Shown in pieces: positions 13,722 through 25,830 of a DNA stretch of 64,000 nt (within the stretch, counting starts at the first letter, position 1; the number at the start of each line of letters is the position of its first letter). The notes below the pieces were generated by a model. The model had not been told where the DNA came from, ran no database searches, and saw nothing but the letters and a program-made list of their open reading frames with translations. The position numbers and the translations under genes are program-made. Origin of the DNA: Setophaga petechia (lineage: Eukaryota; Chordata; Aves; Passeriformes; Parulidae). The DNA lies in contig JANCRA010000010.1 in NCBI GenBank assembly GCA_024362935.1, positions 5,882,501 to 5,946,500 of the forward strand, in the 5' to 3' direction.

Positions 13722-13915
13722 GATCATGGAATCCTAGAACAATTTGAGTTGGCAGGGACACCCAATATCATCTAGTTCCAACCCTCAGCCATGGGCAGGG
13801 ACACCTGCCACTAGACCAGGTCACTCCATGCCCCATCCAGACTGTCTGGGATAGGGCATCCAGAGCTTCTCTGGACAATCTGCGCCAGGGCCTCACCATC
13901 CTCACAGCAGAGAGA
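13722..13915 (-). mobile_element. CR1 LINE fragment
   Basis: Inverted CR1 3' end: GATCATGGAATCCTAGAACA, TCATCTAGTTCCAACCC, GCCATGGGCAGGGACACCTG, CCACTAGACCAGGTCACTCC. The far edge is approximate, near GCAGAGAGAAATTC. It lies in the same strand sense as BSN. Confidence 0.9.
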
Positions 13916-15729
13916 AATTCAATTTGCACTGGGGCAATCAATGTCCTTAGGAAGCAGGCAAGCCCCTGGAGACACTGCAGCCCTTGCTGGCCCAGCCTCT
14001 GGCACTCTCCTGAGCTTTGTCAGTTTCTCAAGGGACATTTCCTAATAACTCCCCATTTTCTTGGAATGATCACACATTTGATGGAGCATTTTATCCCCTG
14101 GTGGCTTCTAAATATTGCCTATGCTTTCTAAATATTGCAGAGTCAACACACAAGGGAAGGAAAAGGGGAAGCCCAAGCTCTGGAAACACCTTTCCACTTG
14201 CTCACAGGAGCAGGAAAGGGATAAAAATCGAAGAAGGAAAGGAGTGCAATCACTGCTGGATCAAGCGTAAGCATCTCTGTAAATGCCCTGGCTTACAATT
14301 ACAATCACTTATGTTAATAATGGCACCTCCTGGCTCATCCCTCCTACACTCCCAGTGGTTGGAAAGGAGCTACTTTACAGCCTTATGTGAAGAAAGAGGC
14401 TATGGAAGATTGGGGGTTTTTAAGGAATCCTGTCTCACCACCAAGGAAGCTGCAGCATGGCTTCTGTCTGCCCAATGGAGCAGCTGCTCTTAGGCAGAAA
14501 AAAACCAGGGACACATAGGAAAAGGAAGCTGTTTCAGATAAAATGACAGGAGCAGGGATGATGATCTGTGCTGAATAGGTTGACTGAGGGCCAGGAAATG
14601 AACAGGGAGTGGAAAATGGAGGGACATGTCATTCCCTCTTCAGCTCTGTGGAGAAAATGCAGACGGAGGAAGCCAGGGTTCACAAGGTCCTGTGGCAAGG
14701 CTTTTAAGGAGGTAAGAGGCAGATGAACTCCCTGGAGGGGGTCAAAGTGCCTGTTAAGGTTTGGTATCCAACTCCTCCTCATGCCAGGATGTGGGTCCCC
14801 AGAAGCCATGCAAGAATTTCCTCTGGGAGAACAGAAAATTATGATAAATAAACCTATTTCTAGCATCTGGGGCTTTGCTACCCAGAACCTGCCCTGGGGG
14901 GCTACATGGGGACCCCCCTTCTGCAAGTGTCTCACACCTCCAGAAGACAAACTGTCCCTGTGAAACATTTTCCTCTCAACTTCCATAGCAAATGTCAACC
15001 AAAAAGGCATTCAATCATGTGCTTCCACTCAGTCCCTGACCCCTGTGACAGAAAAATCATTGGAAAGATGGCTGTGAGGTGGCCACAGGCCACACTAACA
15101 GCTCCACCACCGAGACTGAGAACCGCTACACATTACTGGGTAATGTAAGAATGAAACGTTGCTCAAAATATCCATTCAGAGACCTTCCCAGGCTCAGAGT
15201 CTCAGTATGCTTCAAAGAATGAGCTTGCTTTCATTTTCTATTTCACTTCGGTGTTTATTTTTGCTTCAGGCTGGTGCCATCCACCTTCCCCAGCTCACCA
15301 GCCCAGTAACCAGGCCAGGGGGAGGAGGAAGGAGCAGCTCCTTAGTGCACCTCCCTGCTCCATTCAGCTTTCTGCCTTTTCACATGCTGCGAGGTTTTGT
15401 GCTTAAATTAGAGGCTGAAGAGCCCTGGCTCACAGGGCTTGCTCCTCAGTGCTGCCCAGGAGAGGATGGCTGCATGCAGAGAATGCTGCACTGGAGCCCA
15501 GCTGAGTCCTGGGCACTGCAGCACACCAATCCCCCCAGCAGCATTAATTATACAGAGCCTCCCTCTCCACCACAGAGGAAGGCTTTGTTTCACACGAGAG
15601 CAGAGTTTACACTGCAAAGCAGGGAAACTTGAGGAGAGGGATGATGGTGAGGGCCCAGCTCCCATCCCACATCTCCTGCCAGTGCCACCTGATGGGACAA
15701 GCTTGTGTCCCCCACCAGTAACCTGATCA

Positions 15730-15811
15730 CCCCTGCCCATGATAGGGGGATTGGAGCCAGATGGGCTTTAAGATCCCTTCCCACCCAAACCATCCAGTGA
15801 TCCTATGATTT
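15730..15811 (+). mobile_element. CR1 LINE fragment (short 3' tail)
   Basis: Only the terminal part remains: CTTTAAGATCCCTTCCCACC, CAAACCATCCAGTGATCCTATGAT. The upstream boundary is unclear. Confidence 0.75.
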
Positions 15812-18800
15812 AAAGGAGGAAGAACAGGCACACCCAGCTGGCCACCTCCTAGGCAGTAACTTTTAACAACACCAATAATGCCATTTCTTTCCATAGAGTA
15901 AATGTCACGTCTTCCCTTGCCCAGCAGTGTTTTCTCAAACAGCCAGTGTACTCCCTGGGAGATGGCATCTCAGTCCTTACCTCACATGACTCGCCCCAGC
16001 ACAACTGTACTCAGGGAAACAGGGTATGCCAGCACACAGCAAGGGTTGAATCCTGAACTACATGCTATGTGGAACACTGCTAAACCAGGGTGAGCCCCTG
16101 CATTGGCTGAGTTGTAGACTCCACAAACTGTCTTTCAGGTCCTGCTGATCCTTACACAAGGACACAGCCTTCAATAACACACACTCTGATAAAGGCTTGG
16201 ACTTTTATCAGCAGCACAGCACCATTATCCTTCCAGTGCCCCAGCTGCCCATGTGGGCTTGTCCTGCCCATGGACTTTACCAGCACAGTTTGGATGTGGC
16301 AAGAAAGGAATCAACGTGAGAGCCTGGCCTGAGCTAGGAAAACCCACCCCCAACAATCACATCCCATCATCAGCATTCTCACTGGATTCTTCCCCAGCAC
16401 GGCCACATGCTTCACCACTGGCAGCCCCTCTCTTCACTCTCATTTTGTTCCAGGGACCTTTATGGATCCTAAAGTCTGTAGGATACAACTGCAAAATGCC
16501 ACTGGGCTCAACAGGAAAAACGATGGTGCTTTGGTAAGTGGATCAACACCAGCAAACTCAGTCTGAGATGCTCCCATCTCAGCTGGAAAATTGAGCATCT
16601 CCACTGCAACCCAGCCCTAAAGCTGTCTCCTCCTCAGCCCACTCAGAAATCCACTGTTACAAAGCCAATTAAACGCTCGATTAAGTGTCCCAACATGTTC
16701 CCAAATAAAGCACTAACATGGCATGTTATTAAAAAAAATAGAAAGAAGAAAGATCCAGGTTGTATAATGGTCTGTGAGCCCATCAGGATAAGCTGTGGCT
16801 GCTCACAGGGGTGGAAATAGGAGCTGAACAGCCAAATCCTCTCACCATCTCCCACTAAAAGAGCTGTTTCTCTGTCTGCCCATCACAGCTTCACACTCTG
16901 ATTTAGTTGGTCCCACCATCCTCACCATCAGCTGCTGGTATCTGCTCAGGGACCACCAGCCCCCACCCATGGTGCCCCTCAGAGTATGCTGCTCCAAAGG
17001 ATCCCTCCAATCCAACTCCCCCCACACCTTTTGCCTTTGTAAGAGCAGTGGCCACCACCACCTCCACCAGCAGCTCCTGCTGTGGCCAGGGGAGAGCTCT
17101 AGGACACAGGAGCCTACACACACTGCATGAAGCAGCCTGGACTCAGGGGTCAGTGCTGCCATGTCCTACCAGGCCCCAAGGAGCCATCTCATAAAGCTTG
17201 ATCACAAACAGGATCCAAGTGTGATCCAAACCCCTCTGATCCAGGTAGAGATGGCAATAACCTCCTGATGTTGGGTACCAGCCCCTGCACTGCGGACTGA
17301 TTCTGAGCTTCTTCAGACACTCATTGTCCAATGCAAGCCACAGCAGGAGCAGGAATCAGTGTCCAGGCTGCCCCCATTCCCCTGAGAGCCTCCTCTGTAC
17401 CACTGCCCTCCTCTTCCCCTGCCTCCCTCCATCACCTCCTGCTCTTTGCTGCACCTGGCACAGCGTTAGGAGGGTGGCACAGGAACCCCCTCACTTCCCC
17501 CCATGCCAGCTGTGAGTGAGGTGTCCACTGATGTCTGTAGCAGCTCCCTGTGAGCTCTGCAGGGAGTTAACAGGACATCTCTGGGTTGGTGCTGCAGGGG
17601 ACAGCAGTGATACTGCCCAAAGCAGCAGAGAGGCACGAGGCTCCTCCAGGCACAGAGCTCCAGGGCTGCCCCACCAGAATGGCTGCTGGGTCTGACTTGA
17701 ACAGAAAAGGCAGAAAACCCTGTGCTAGAACCAGGTGACCTGGATTTTGTGAATGAACTGGGTTTTTTTGCTCTCCAGTACATATATATATGAAACCCTT
17801 TCTAATATCTATAAAACGCTATGGCAGCTTTAGCTTGTCCTGCTTCCTCCCTGTGCTTCCACTTTGCCTATTTTTACTGCCTTCAGCCTTTCATGTGCAC
17901 AACAGTAACTCTCTTCAAAGCTTCTCAAGGTCAAGAAAGTCCCCAACAGGGTGCATTAGGGCAGTTATTGATCTTCTCTCAGCCTTTCCCAGAGCTGTTC
18001 CAAACTGTGAAACCTCAGTCAGGCGATGGAAAGTTACTCAGGCCCTTCCCATGTTGGTGAATTTTAATATTCATGGCACCCAACTGGTAAGAATATCCAA
18101 TCCAATGCCCTTGCAGTGACAGCCCTGTATGTCTGTGCCCATGTCCCTGCTGCAAGGTCACTGTCCCTGTCTGTCTGCCCGAGGATGGCTTGAGTGACTC
18201 TCTGCAGGATGAGTCTGTGGATGTTTCATGGACAGAATACCATCACCCCTGAGAAGCAGATCTGCAATACCTACCAAAATAAGCATTTGCTGGGAAAAGC
18301 TGTCAAAGTTTAGCTGGGAGAAGAACTGCCATGAAGACCTATTCATGTTATATGGGCAAAAAGCATTTCCCCAAATTTTTCCTTGTCACTTTCTAGGAAA
18401 CCATAATCAATACCCCAGGGATGAAATTTCACCACCAATTAAAGCAGAACCCACAGCGGGGTGGTGGCTCCAAGAGCTCTTACAGACTATGGACAAGGAC
18501 ATCTGCAGTGGAGACCCAGGTGTCACATCTGCCCTGCTGCCACCTCAGCTCCAGCACCACAGCTGGCCCAGAAGCAATCCTGACCTCCCCAAAGCCAAAG
18601 GGCTGCCTGTTGTAAGCCCAAATCTTTTGACTGCCTGAGCCACAGTGAGCACTCAGGCTTTGATCCTGACATATCCACTCACTTCCCAGCAAGACAGCTC
18701 TGGAGACACCTTGGCAGGCTGGCCCTAGCAGCTTGCTAGCCCAGGAGCACAGCAATACAACAGGCAGCAGCTCCAAGTCCTAGGGCACAGCAAATGTGCT

Positions 18801-21003
18801 CTGGAAAACCAGCCTGGCATCAGGGAAACATGGTTCACTTCAAATATATCTTCATTTAAAAGGCAGAAATCCCCTATTCACTCAGCCACTGTCACTCCTC
18901 TCAAAATACTGTTCAGTTTTATGAACCATTGAAAACAATCTGCAGTGTGGGCAGTGGTTGCCTCAGAAGTATCAATCAGCAGGGTCCACATACAGCTGAC
19001 ATTTGTCCCTTAATAACATAATTGCATCTAAAACAAGAAAGGAACCTGGAGCTCTGGTCTTTTTTACTGATTAAAGAAAGGAACAGCAGTTCTTAATATA
19101 ACTTTAAAATGGCCAGAACCTGAGAGCAGGCACAGCAAGGTAAACCCCAGCATGTGGAGCAGTCCCAGAAGTTCCAAAAACACAACCAGCAGAAGACAAT
19201 TGCCAGACGCAGACACAGGGCTAACTTCTAATGGGGTTCTGCAGAAAATCCAGCAGTGAGGTCCAGCACAGAAACATGGACTGCATGAGTGGACCACACA
19301 CAGACGCTCCTCATCACCCATCAGGTGGGACCCCACGCTTAATTCAGACTTGCCTGCAAGGCTCCAAGGACTCCAGCCCCGCGTCTGCAGGAGGAGCTGT
19401 TGGGGAGCCCAGTGCCGCCCCGCCCAGCAGCAGGAACCAGCTTAATTACAGCAGGTTCAGCAGCACAGAAAACTCCTGAGTCACAGCGAGCTGTTAATTA
19501 CCAGCCTTTAACAGGATTTGAGGGCTCAGGCCAGCGAAACCGCCTTCCGCTCTCGTGCAGGGCTGCTATGCAGAGCTCTCAGTTTGACTTAAGTTTATGT
19601 GACTGACCCAAATATTCATACCCTCGGGGCTGGGGTATTGTTTAAAACCACGATTTCTGCACAAAAATCTAGGAGAAACCCAGCAATTGCTGCACCGTGT
19701 GCCCTGCATCTCTGGCTACCTCTTTATCCTGCAGAAAACTCCAGGGTCCAACCCCCTGCTCACCTTTCAAGAGTGGCACTTTGCTCTTCCTCTTGTCCCT
19801 GGAAAGGGGACTGGGCCATCCTAGTGCCCATCTGAGCTCCAGGGACACTGCCAAGCTGTCACTGCAGGACACGACTCAGGGAAAACAGCCTCAAAAGGGT
19901 GACTGACAACAGCTGCTCCCTGCTCCACCAGGAGCTGCAGAACATGTCCCTGCTGCCCCTTGAGCCTGGCAGGAACAACAGGACAATAACAGGACCTGGA
20001 TTCCTATGGAAAAATGATGCCTGAAAACTTAAAGCCCCTGTTCCAGCTTGACACCCACTCTCCCAGTCACCCTACAAAGGCAGGCAGGTCTTTGGGAAGC
20101 ATTTCTGATGATGCCATGAAGGACACAGGGCTCTCTGAGATGGAGAGCTGCTGGATCCCCAGCACAGACACCTGCGCACCAGAGGGCAGGTTCTTCTTCA
20201 GGCACATATATCCTGCTTTTCTGCCTTGGAAGGAGGGGGGAATGGCCCCAGACGCCAGACTGGGGCTGGAATTTCCACCCCAGGACAGTGCTGAGCTGGA
20301 GGCTCTCTTAACCCCGCTAATCCTCTTTGCTTAGGAGCTAATTACATTCCCAGCGAGAGCAGGGACCCTTGGGAAGGGGGCAGGGAGGCAGGGCACAGCC
20401 GAGAGCTGAACACAGGCTCCGCCCGGCAGCGAGGGCAGGTGAGGCAGGAGCCGGACGCTCCTCCCTGCTCTCCTTTTAGCTCTTCTCTGAAACGTATGTG
20501 CCGACACCAAAATAATTTTGGCACAAAACCTTTCCTCGGCTCTCCTTCTCTAACCCATCCCCCGGCAGCCGGCAGCGACACCCTGTTCTGCACAGAGGCT
20601 GATCCCACGGAGCTTTTTCCATCCCCCTGGAGTCCGTTTTCCAGGCATTCCTGCCCGCAGCCGAGCTCAGGTGCTGCCGCGGCTGCTTCTGCAAGTAGGG
20701 CAGATCAGCCCCATGCTCAGCATCAGCATCTCGAACCTGGGCAGTGCAGCAGCCCGCCCTGGGGAGCTGTTCTGCTCAGGGACCAATTTCATGCAGCAGG
20801 AGCTCTTGGATCGAGAGTAAAAGAGAGGTCTGGAGCTTTCCAGACAGTATTTGATACAGTGATCACAAGCTCCTTGCAAGAAATCCATCTGAGCCTGGTT
20901 TGCACCTGGCTGCAGCTACAAGGGGAGCAGCAGAAGGGGAACATGTCCCATGAAGGGCTCAAGCAAACACTGCTCCTGCACCCTGTGATATCACATCCAG
21001 GAT

Positions 21004-21185
21004 AATCACAGAATCCCAGATTTGAAGGGACCATAAAGGTCACCTCGTTCCACCCCCTACCATGAGCAGGGACACCATGCACTGGACCAGGTTACTCAAA
21101 GCCCCATCCAACCTGGCCTTGAGCACTTCCAGGGATGGGAAGTCCACAGCTCCCCTGGGAAACCTGTTCCTGTGTCTCACCAACA
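21004..21185 (-). mobile_element. CR1 LINE fragment
   Basis: Inverted CR1 3' end beginning AATCACAGAATCCCAGATTT, with GGACCATAAAGGTCACC, CATGAGCAGGGACACC, GGACCAGGTTACTCAAAGCC, TCCAACCTGGCCTTGAGCAC and AAACCTGTTCCTGTGTCTC. Well preserved. Confidence 0.93.
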
Positions 21186-24100
21186 TGTGATAGGCACATA
21201 CTATATTATATATGCATATAATGCATGTAATAAGGAACCCAAGAGCATCAACTGGTGAGATCAGACAGGGCAATGCAGCAGCACCACCTATGACAACCTA
21301 AGTGTTATATAAAAAAAAAAAGGGTTATTTTTACAATGCATGGGGAAATCAAGGGAAAAAAAAAGCAGTTTTAGCATCTGGATGGAGTATGGGAGTACCA
21401 CGAATCAGTAAGAGGACCCTCCTGAGGGTCAGTGCCCACTGGAGGTCACAGCCTGGCACCTGGGAATCAGCAGTGTTCTGCAATGAAACTTGTCACTGCT
21501 CCTGTTTCAGGCTGGTTAATTAGGCAAAGGGGCATCCTGCCATGTTTATTTAGTAACACAACATGCATAGTTCATTTGTTCCTTAATACAAAACCCCTGG
21601 AGTCAATTGGGGTCAACTGGGGTTACTGGGAGAACATCATGCAAGCACAAGGCCAATCATGCTGCAAGCCAGCTCTTGCCAGATCACTTGTTCCCTCAGC
21701 ACACTCTGCCATAAACAGGAGAGATTTCCTATGTCCCCAGCAAAATGACCCAGCACTTGGTCTTCCTGCAACAGAAATCTCTTCCCTTCCTGCATGGCAC
21801 CAGGCTGAGGCTGTAGGGAATTTGGGAGAGTCCCAAAGTGTCATCTCTGGCTTGAGAACATTTCCTAGTGCTGCTCCCAGGATGCTGCTCCTGGAGGAGG
21901 TGTGAGGAGGTGGGAGGAAGCTTCAGGCACCTGTACTCCTGGTATTTCACATAAACAACTTATTTAAAGCTGGGTAACATGTATTATGGCAAGCATGCAG
22001 AGGAAGTGGAAGTCAGGCACGCTTTTGGGATTCCTCTGCTGGTCACCCACAGAGGAATGGGCCACCACAGTCCACACACTTCTGGGATGTACTGCCAAAA
22101 TGCCACCCTTATCCCTAAACTCTTCACATGCCCTAGGCTTCCAGTTCTCACCAGCACCTTCTGTTGATGCCCACCAAGACCCAAAGCCAGAGGAAAGCCA
22201 GCCTTGCTGGCAGATTTTCTGGAAACTCTGGGCTTAGAGGCATGACCCAGCTTCTCATGGGTGGGACACTCTTGGAGCATCCTTCACCTGCACAAGCATC
22301 AGTTTACAGTAGAGCAAAGACAATAAGAGAAGCACAAGTTACCCTTTTCTTTGGGTGGCTCAGCACCTATGCAGCTCAGCCAGTGAGTTCACAGAAAACC
22401 AGCACTTTTAGTATTTTCTTCTCTTCTGGTAGGTTGGAGTGCACTTGGCTGAACAGAGTGCTGGGGAGGAGGCAGCTCCTTGGATACCTCCCCAGGCAGC
22501 TGCAGAGGGTGGGAGGGGACGGCAGGGACACAGAGCCTCCGACTCCATCTTTAGATCAGGAGTGGGATGGGAATGAAAATACCATGGGTATAATAACACA
22601 TTTTTCCAGGGAAATCAGGAGGTTTAGGGGGTTGCAAATAGGGGCAACAGCCTTCCCCCTTTCTGGAAGTGACAATACAACTTTAATTGCAGGAAACACA
22701 TGGTTTTAGCACTATTTTCCTACAAAACTCCATCCTTCTTCCAAAAACCAGGCCACTGTGGGCCATGTCCTCTCCCTCCCTGTGGCTGATGCTTTTTGGG
22801 CCCAGGGTGAAGCCTTGCCCAGGCTCCAGGGGTGTGTACAGAGCGTGCTGCCAATCTCACCCACAGTTCATGCTCCTCTGCACTTACCAGACTTGGGATC
22901 AAATCCCTCATTAGTTTTTACACAACTTCCAAGGGCAGCTTATAGCCAAGGTCCTAATTCATCAAGCAATTAATGGATCAAGCCTCACTACTTCAAAGAG
23001 TGAGTTCTGGTATTTGCATGAACCTCAGGGCTTGGGACAAGCCCATGTGAGCTGCAGGCAAGAAGAGATCAGACCACAGAGCAATTTTCCCAGAAGATCA
23101 AGCGAACCTAAAGCCCAACCACATTAACAGACCTTGCAATGCTTTCCTTTCCTCAGAAAGTTTTTGTTAAAAACATCTACAGCACAAGTGTTGCACTTCT
23201 TCCTCAACTCTTATAAAAATAAATCCCATAAACCAACCCAACCATGCAGAGCTGGACAAAGGTTCAGAGTAAAGGGAAACAAAACCCATGACAGTACAAT
23301 GGCTGGGTAAGACCTTGCTGTGGGTCTTCACTTGATGTGAAGGCTCACAGATGTTGCAGGGATGAGCTGCAGCAAGAAACACCAAGAGGAGCATACATGC
23401 CAGGGTGGTTTGCCCAAGGGTGTCCAAAGGCATTTGTGCAAGAGCTCTGGGAACGTGGGCATAGTCCAGCCTTCAAAATCTGAAATTTAATCCCAGGTGT
23501 CAGCTAGTGACCCTGGAAACAAGGGCTGAGGAGAGCTCACCTTTCCCTGCCACATGCAGAGATCACCCCGTTACTGGCTACAACCCAACCCCAAATTAAT
23601 TCTCTAATTAATTAATTAGCAGCCGGGTGCCAGCGAGCATTAAAGCCTTTTCACCAACCCATGAGCTTTCTGAAGCCTGGGAACACGCTGCTGCCCAGGA
23701 TCATGCCAACACGGGTTCAGCCCTACCCAGAGAACAAACACTTGGACTCTTTCCTCACTCAAGTCCCCGGGGCAGGGTGGAGGCAGTGGGAGAGCAACAG
23801 CAGGAGCAGAGCAATGGCACAGAATACAGCATTGTGTACACTGAGATGGCCATTTGGGGGGTTTGCACCTCCACAGACACTCTGGGAAGGCATCTCCTCC
23901 ACTGCCAACGTGACCATGAGTGGAGCAGCAGCAGCTTCAGGAAGAACAGAAAATTACTGGGTGTAATTGAAACTGCAGGGAGGAGCTAGGGACATAAAAT
24001 GTAATTATCTGCCATGGAACACATCCAAGATTAGCAATCCTACTTCTGGTCATTTCAAGTTCCCATTAACTTCTCCATGTGCTGATGTTATCAATTCTGT

Positions 24101-24983
24101 GTCTTAACTGCGATATGCAGCACTTCCAGGAGCAAGCCCTGGGCCTCCTCTGGTCAGGGTCTCAAATCACTTGTCCAGGAGGGGGTGAAGGGCCTGGAAG
24201 ATGTCCCTCCCTAGGTGCCAAGGTGGAAGGGCTAGGAGGATGCTCCAGCTGAACCAGTTGCACCACTCTCCTCTCTAGGCACCAGGGGCTAGAACTGGCT
24301 AAGGTGTTTCTCTGGTGCTTGGGAAGATGACATCACAATTCAGAGAAACTCTCAACTATAACAGGTAAGATTGGGTGGATTTCAGACCATCTCAGCCTCT
24401 GTTCTCCTCTCCTTGCACTCCATCTCAGCATCCAATTCACATCCATACAACACTGGGCATCCCTACATCCACCCCATGCACAACCCATTCCATTGTACTG
24501 CACCCAGGCTCCTCTTGCTGAGGCCCTGGCACTTTCTCCCCCTGTATCATCTTCCTTGCAGCCTCATCATTCGAGAATGCAGGAGCTGCAGAACATCCCT
24601 CATTGTCCTCCTCTCCAGTCTACCCAAGGCCTCCTTCCACAGCAACAGGAGGAGGACACTAGTTGGTGACTGGCACTTGCATGACCTCACCCTTGGACAC
24701 CTCTGGGGAGCAGTGAGCACTGCTGGGGGTGCCCTTAACAAAAGCCATGCCTTGTTCTGTTCCTTGCATGAAATCAGTGTACACACATGAAACCCATGTC
24801 TTTGCCAAGAGGTGAAGGACCATGGCCTCCAGCTCTGCAGCTTGCTCCAGGAGGAAATTAGTTTCAGCAGTTCCTTAAAGGGTTTTTTATAGACCTTTGA
24901 AAGCAAGCGCCCCATCTTTTCTCCATTTAAAGCAAGCAGAGAGGACACACCCTTGGACCAGAAGACACCCGCCCCGCCAGCCC

Positions 24984-24992
24984 CCTTACCTC
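24984..24992 (-). other. BSN: Splice donor of the BSN ZnF1/ZnF2 exon
   Basis: GAG|GTAAGG on the minus strand, a near-consensus donor. The exon ends at 24990, phase 0, right after HLVE, the homologous position to the donor after HLTQ in the upstream exon. Read-through would give residues not found in Bassoon. Confidence 0.92.
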
Positions 24993-25796
24993 CACGAGGT
25001 GAGGCGTGGGGTTGAAGCCGCACATGTTGCAGACCTGCTGCCGGCAGGTGGTGCAGGTGTTGTAGTTGGGGGGCTCAGTGGAGCCCACGTTGATCTCAGC
25101 TTTGCAGAGGGGGCACGAGACCCTTGCTTTCGGCACTTCCTTTGGCTTGACACCCTGCTCGGCCTTGCCCGGCTTCGCTGCCGCTGCGGCACCAGCCCGG
25201 CCCTGTGCCCCGGGGGCTTTGGGCCCAGCCTCTTTGCTGGCGTCGCTGAAGACAATTTTTGGAGGCACTTTGCCAGGAGACGGCTGGCTCGGAGCAGGAG
25301 CCTCTGGCTGGACAGACATGAGCGTGCTGGCCTGGGTCAGGAGGGATGCCCCGAAGCCAAAGAGCTTCCCCGTGAGCCCCTCCTGGGGCTGCTCTGGTGC
25401 TCCAGCCCCGGGGGCCGGGGCAGCAGGCTTTGCCCCCACATCTCCTGGCGTCTTTCTCTGCTCAGAGGGGGAAGGCTTGGCTTGCTGATGCTGCGGGGAG
25501 GCCCTGGCCTGATGCTGCGGGGAGGACCTGGCGGCCTCCTGAGGTTTTGGCTGTCCTTGGCCGTGCGGTTCCCTCTGCGGCGTTGCGGGCTGAGGTTTGG
25601 GTTGCTCCTGTGGCAGGGGGCGGGGGGCTGGCGGGGTCTTATCTGCAGCTGGGGGTTGCGGGTGCTTGGCTGGGGACTGGGAGGGGGACGGCGAAGGGGA
25701 GTGCAGCTGCTGCTGGCTCTTGGAGCGAGGAGCGGTGGTCATGTCCATCCCCAGCGCCCGCTGCATCTGGCAGTTCAAGCACAGCCATTCCTTCAC
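24990..25796 (-). CDS. BSN: Bassoon (BSN) internal coding exon: end of ZnF1, linker, start of ZnF2
   Basis: Second visible Bassoon exon: 807 nt, 269 codons, phase 0 at both ends. It opens with VKEWLCLNCQMQRALGMDM, whose Cys pair (residues 6/9) completes zinc finger 1 begun in the upstream exon, followed by TTAPRSKSQQQLHSP. Residues about 35-135 are a Pro/Gln/Ala-rich linker with a short internal repeat (SPQHQARASPQHQQ). The segment GKLFGFGASLLTQAS (about 143-157) and PPKIVFSDASKEAGPK (about 178-193) are conserved Bassoon landmarks. Residues 201-211 are alanine-rich. Zinc finger 2 follows with CPLC (228-231), CTTC (248-251) and CNMC (256-259), ending GFNPTPHLVE; its last Cys pair must lie on the next exon, outside the window. 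Boundaries are TCTCACAG|GTGAAG and GAG|GTAAGG. A Met read at the first codon would be wrong: that codon is an internal GTG (Val). The protein scaffolds synaptic vesicles at the active zone. Confidence 0.96.
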
Positions 25797-25830
25797 CTGT
25801 GAGACAAGGAGAGGACAGGGGCAGTGAGCG
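25797..25830 (-). other. BSN: Splice acceptor of the BSN ZnF1/ZnF2 exon
   Basis: On the minus strand a strong pyrimidine tract (CCCCTGTCCTCTCCTTGTCTCACAG) ends at 25797. A CTCAC branch-point match has its A at 25825, 28 nt upstream of the intron end. The first exon codon is GTG (Val). Confidence 0.92.

Larger units (their letters stand above)
1..24989 (-). other. BSN: BSN downstream intron (partial, 5' 25 kb)
   Basis: The exon expected next should begin with the last Cys pair of zinc finger 2 (an EWLCLNC-like reading). No such reading occurs on the minus strand here, so the whole stretch is taken as intron. It contains CR1 pieces at 205, 5768, 13722, 15730 and 21004, a small CpG cluster at 5588-5695, A-rich and TA simple repeats, and AT-rich blocks near 2520-2720, 8225-8440 and 13340-13620 that look like non-coding conserved elements. 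The remaining stretches (for example 9000-13300, 16000-21000 and 21200-24900) show only short frames without recognisable domains. Confidence 0.8.

Noticed and set aside
14017..14493. A 158-codon plus-strand frame
   Set aside because: It begins inside or beside a CR1-flanked stretch, has no conserved motif, and sits in the intron of an opposite-strand gene. Chance frame.
24897..25802. A 301-codon plus-strand frame, the longest open frame in the window
   Set aside because: It is antisense to the well-supported BSN exon. The openness follows from GC-rich, Pro/Gln-rich coding sequence on the other strand. The translation is Gly/Leu/Arg-rich and matches no family.
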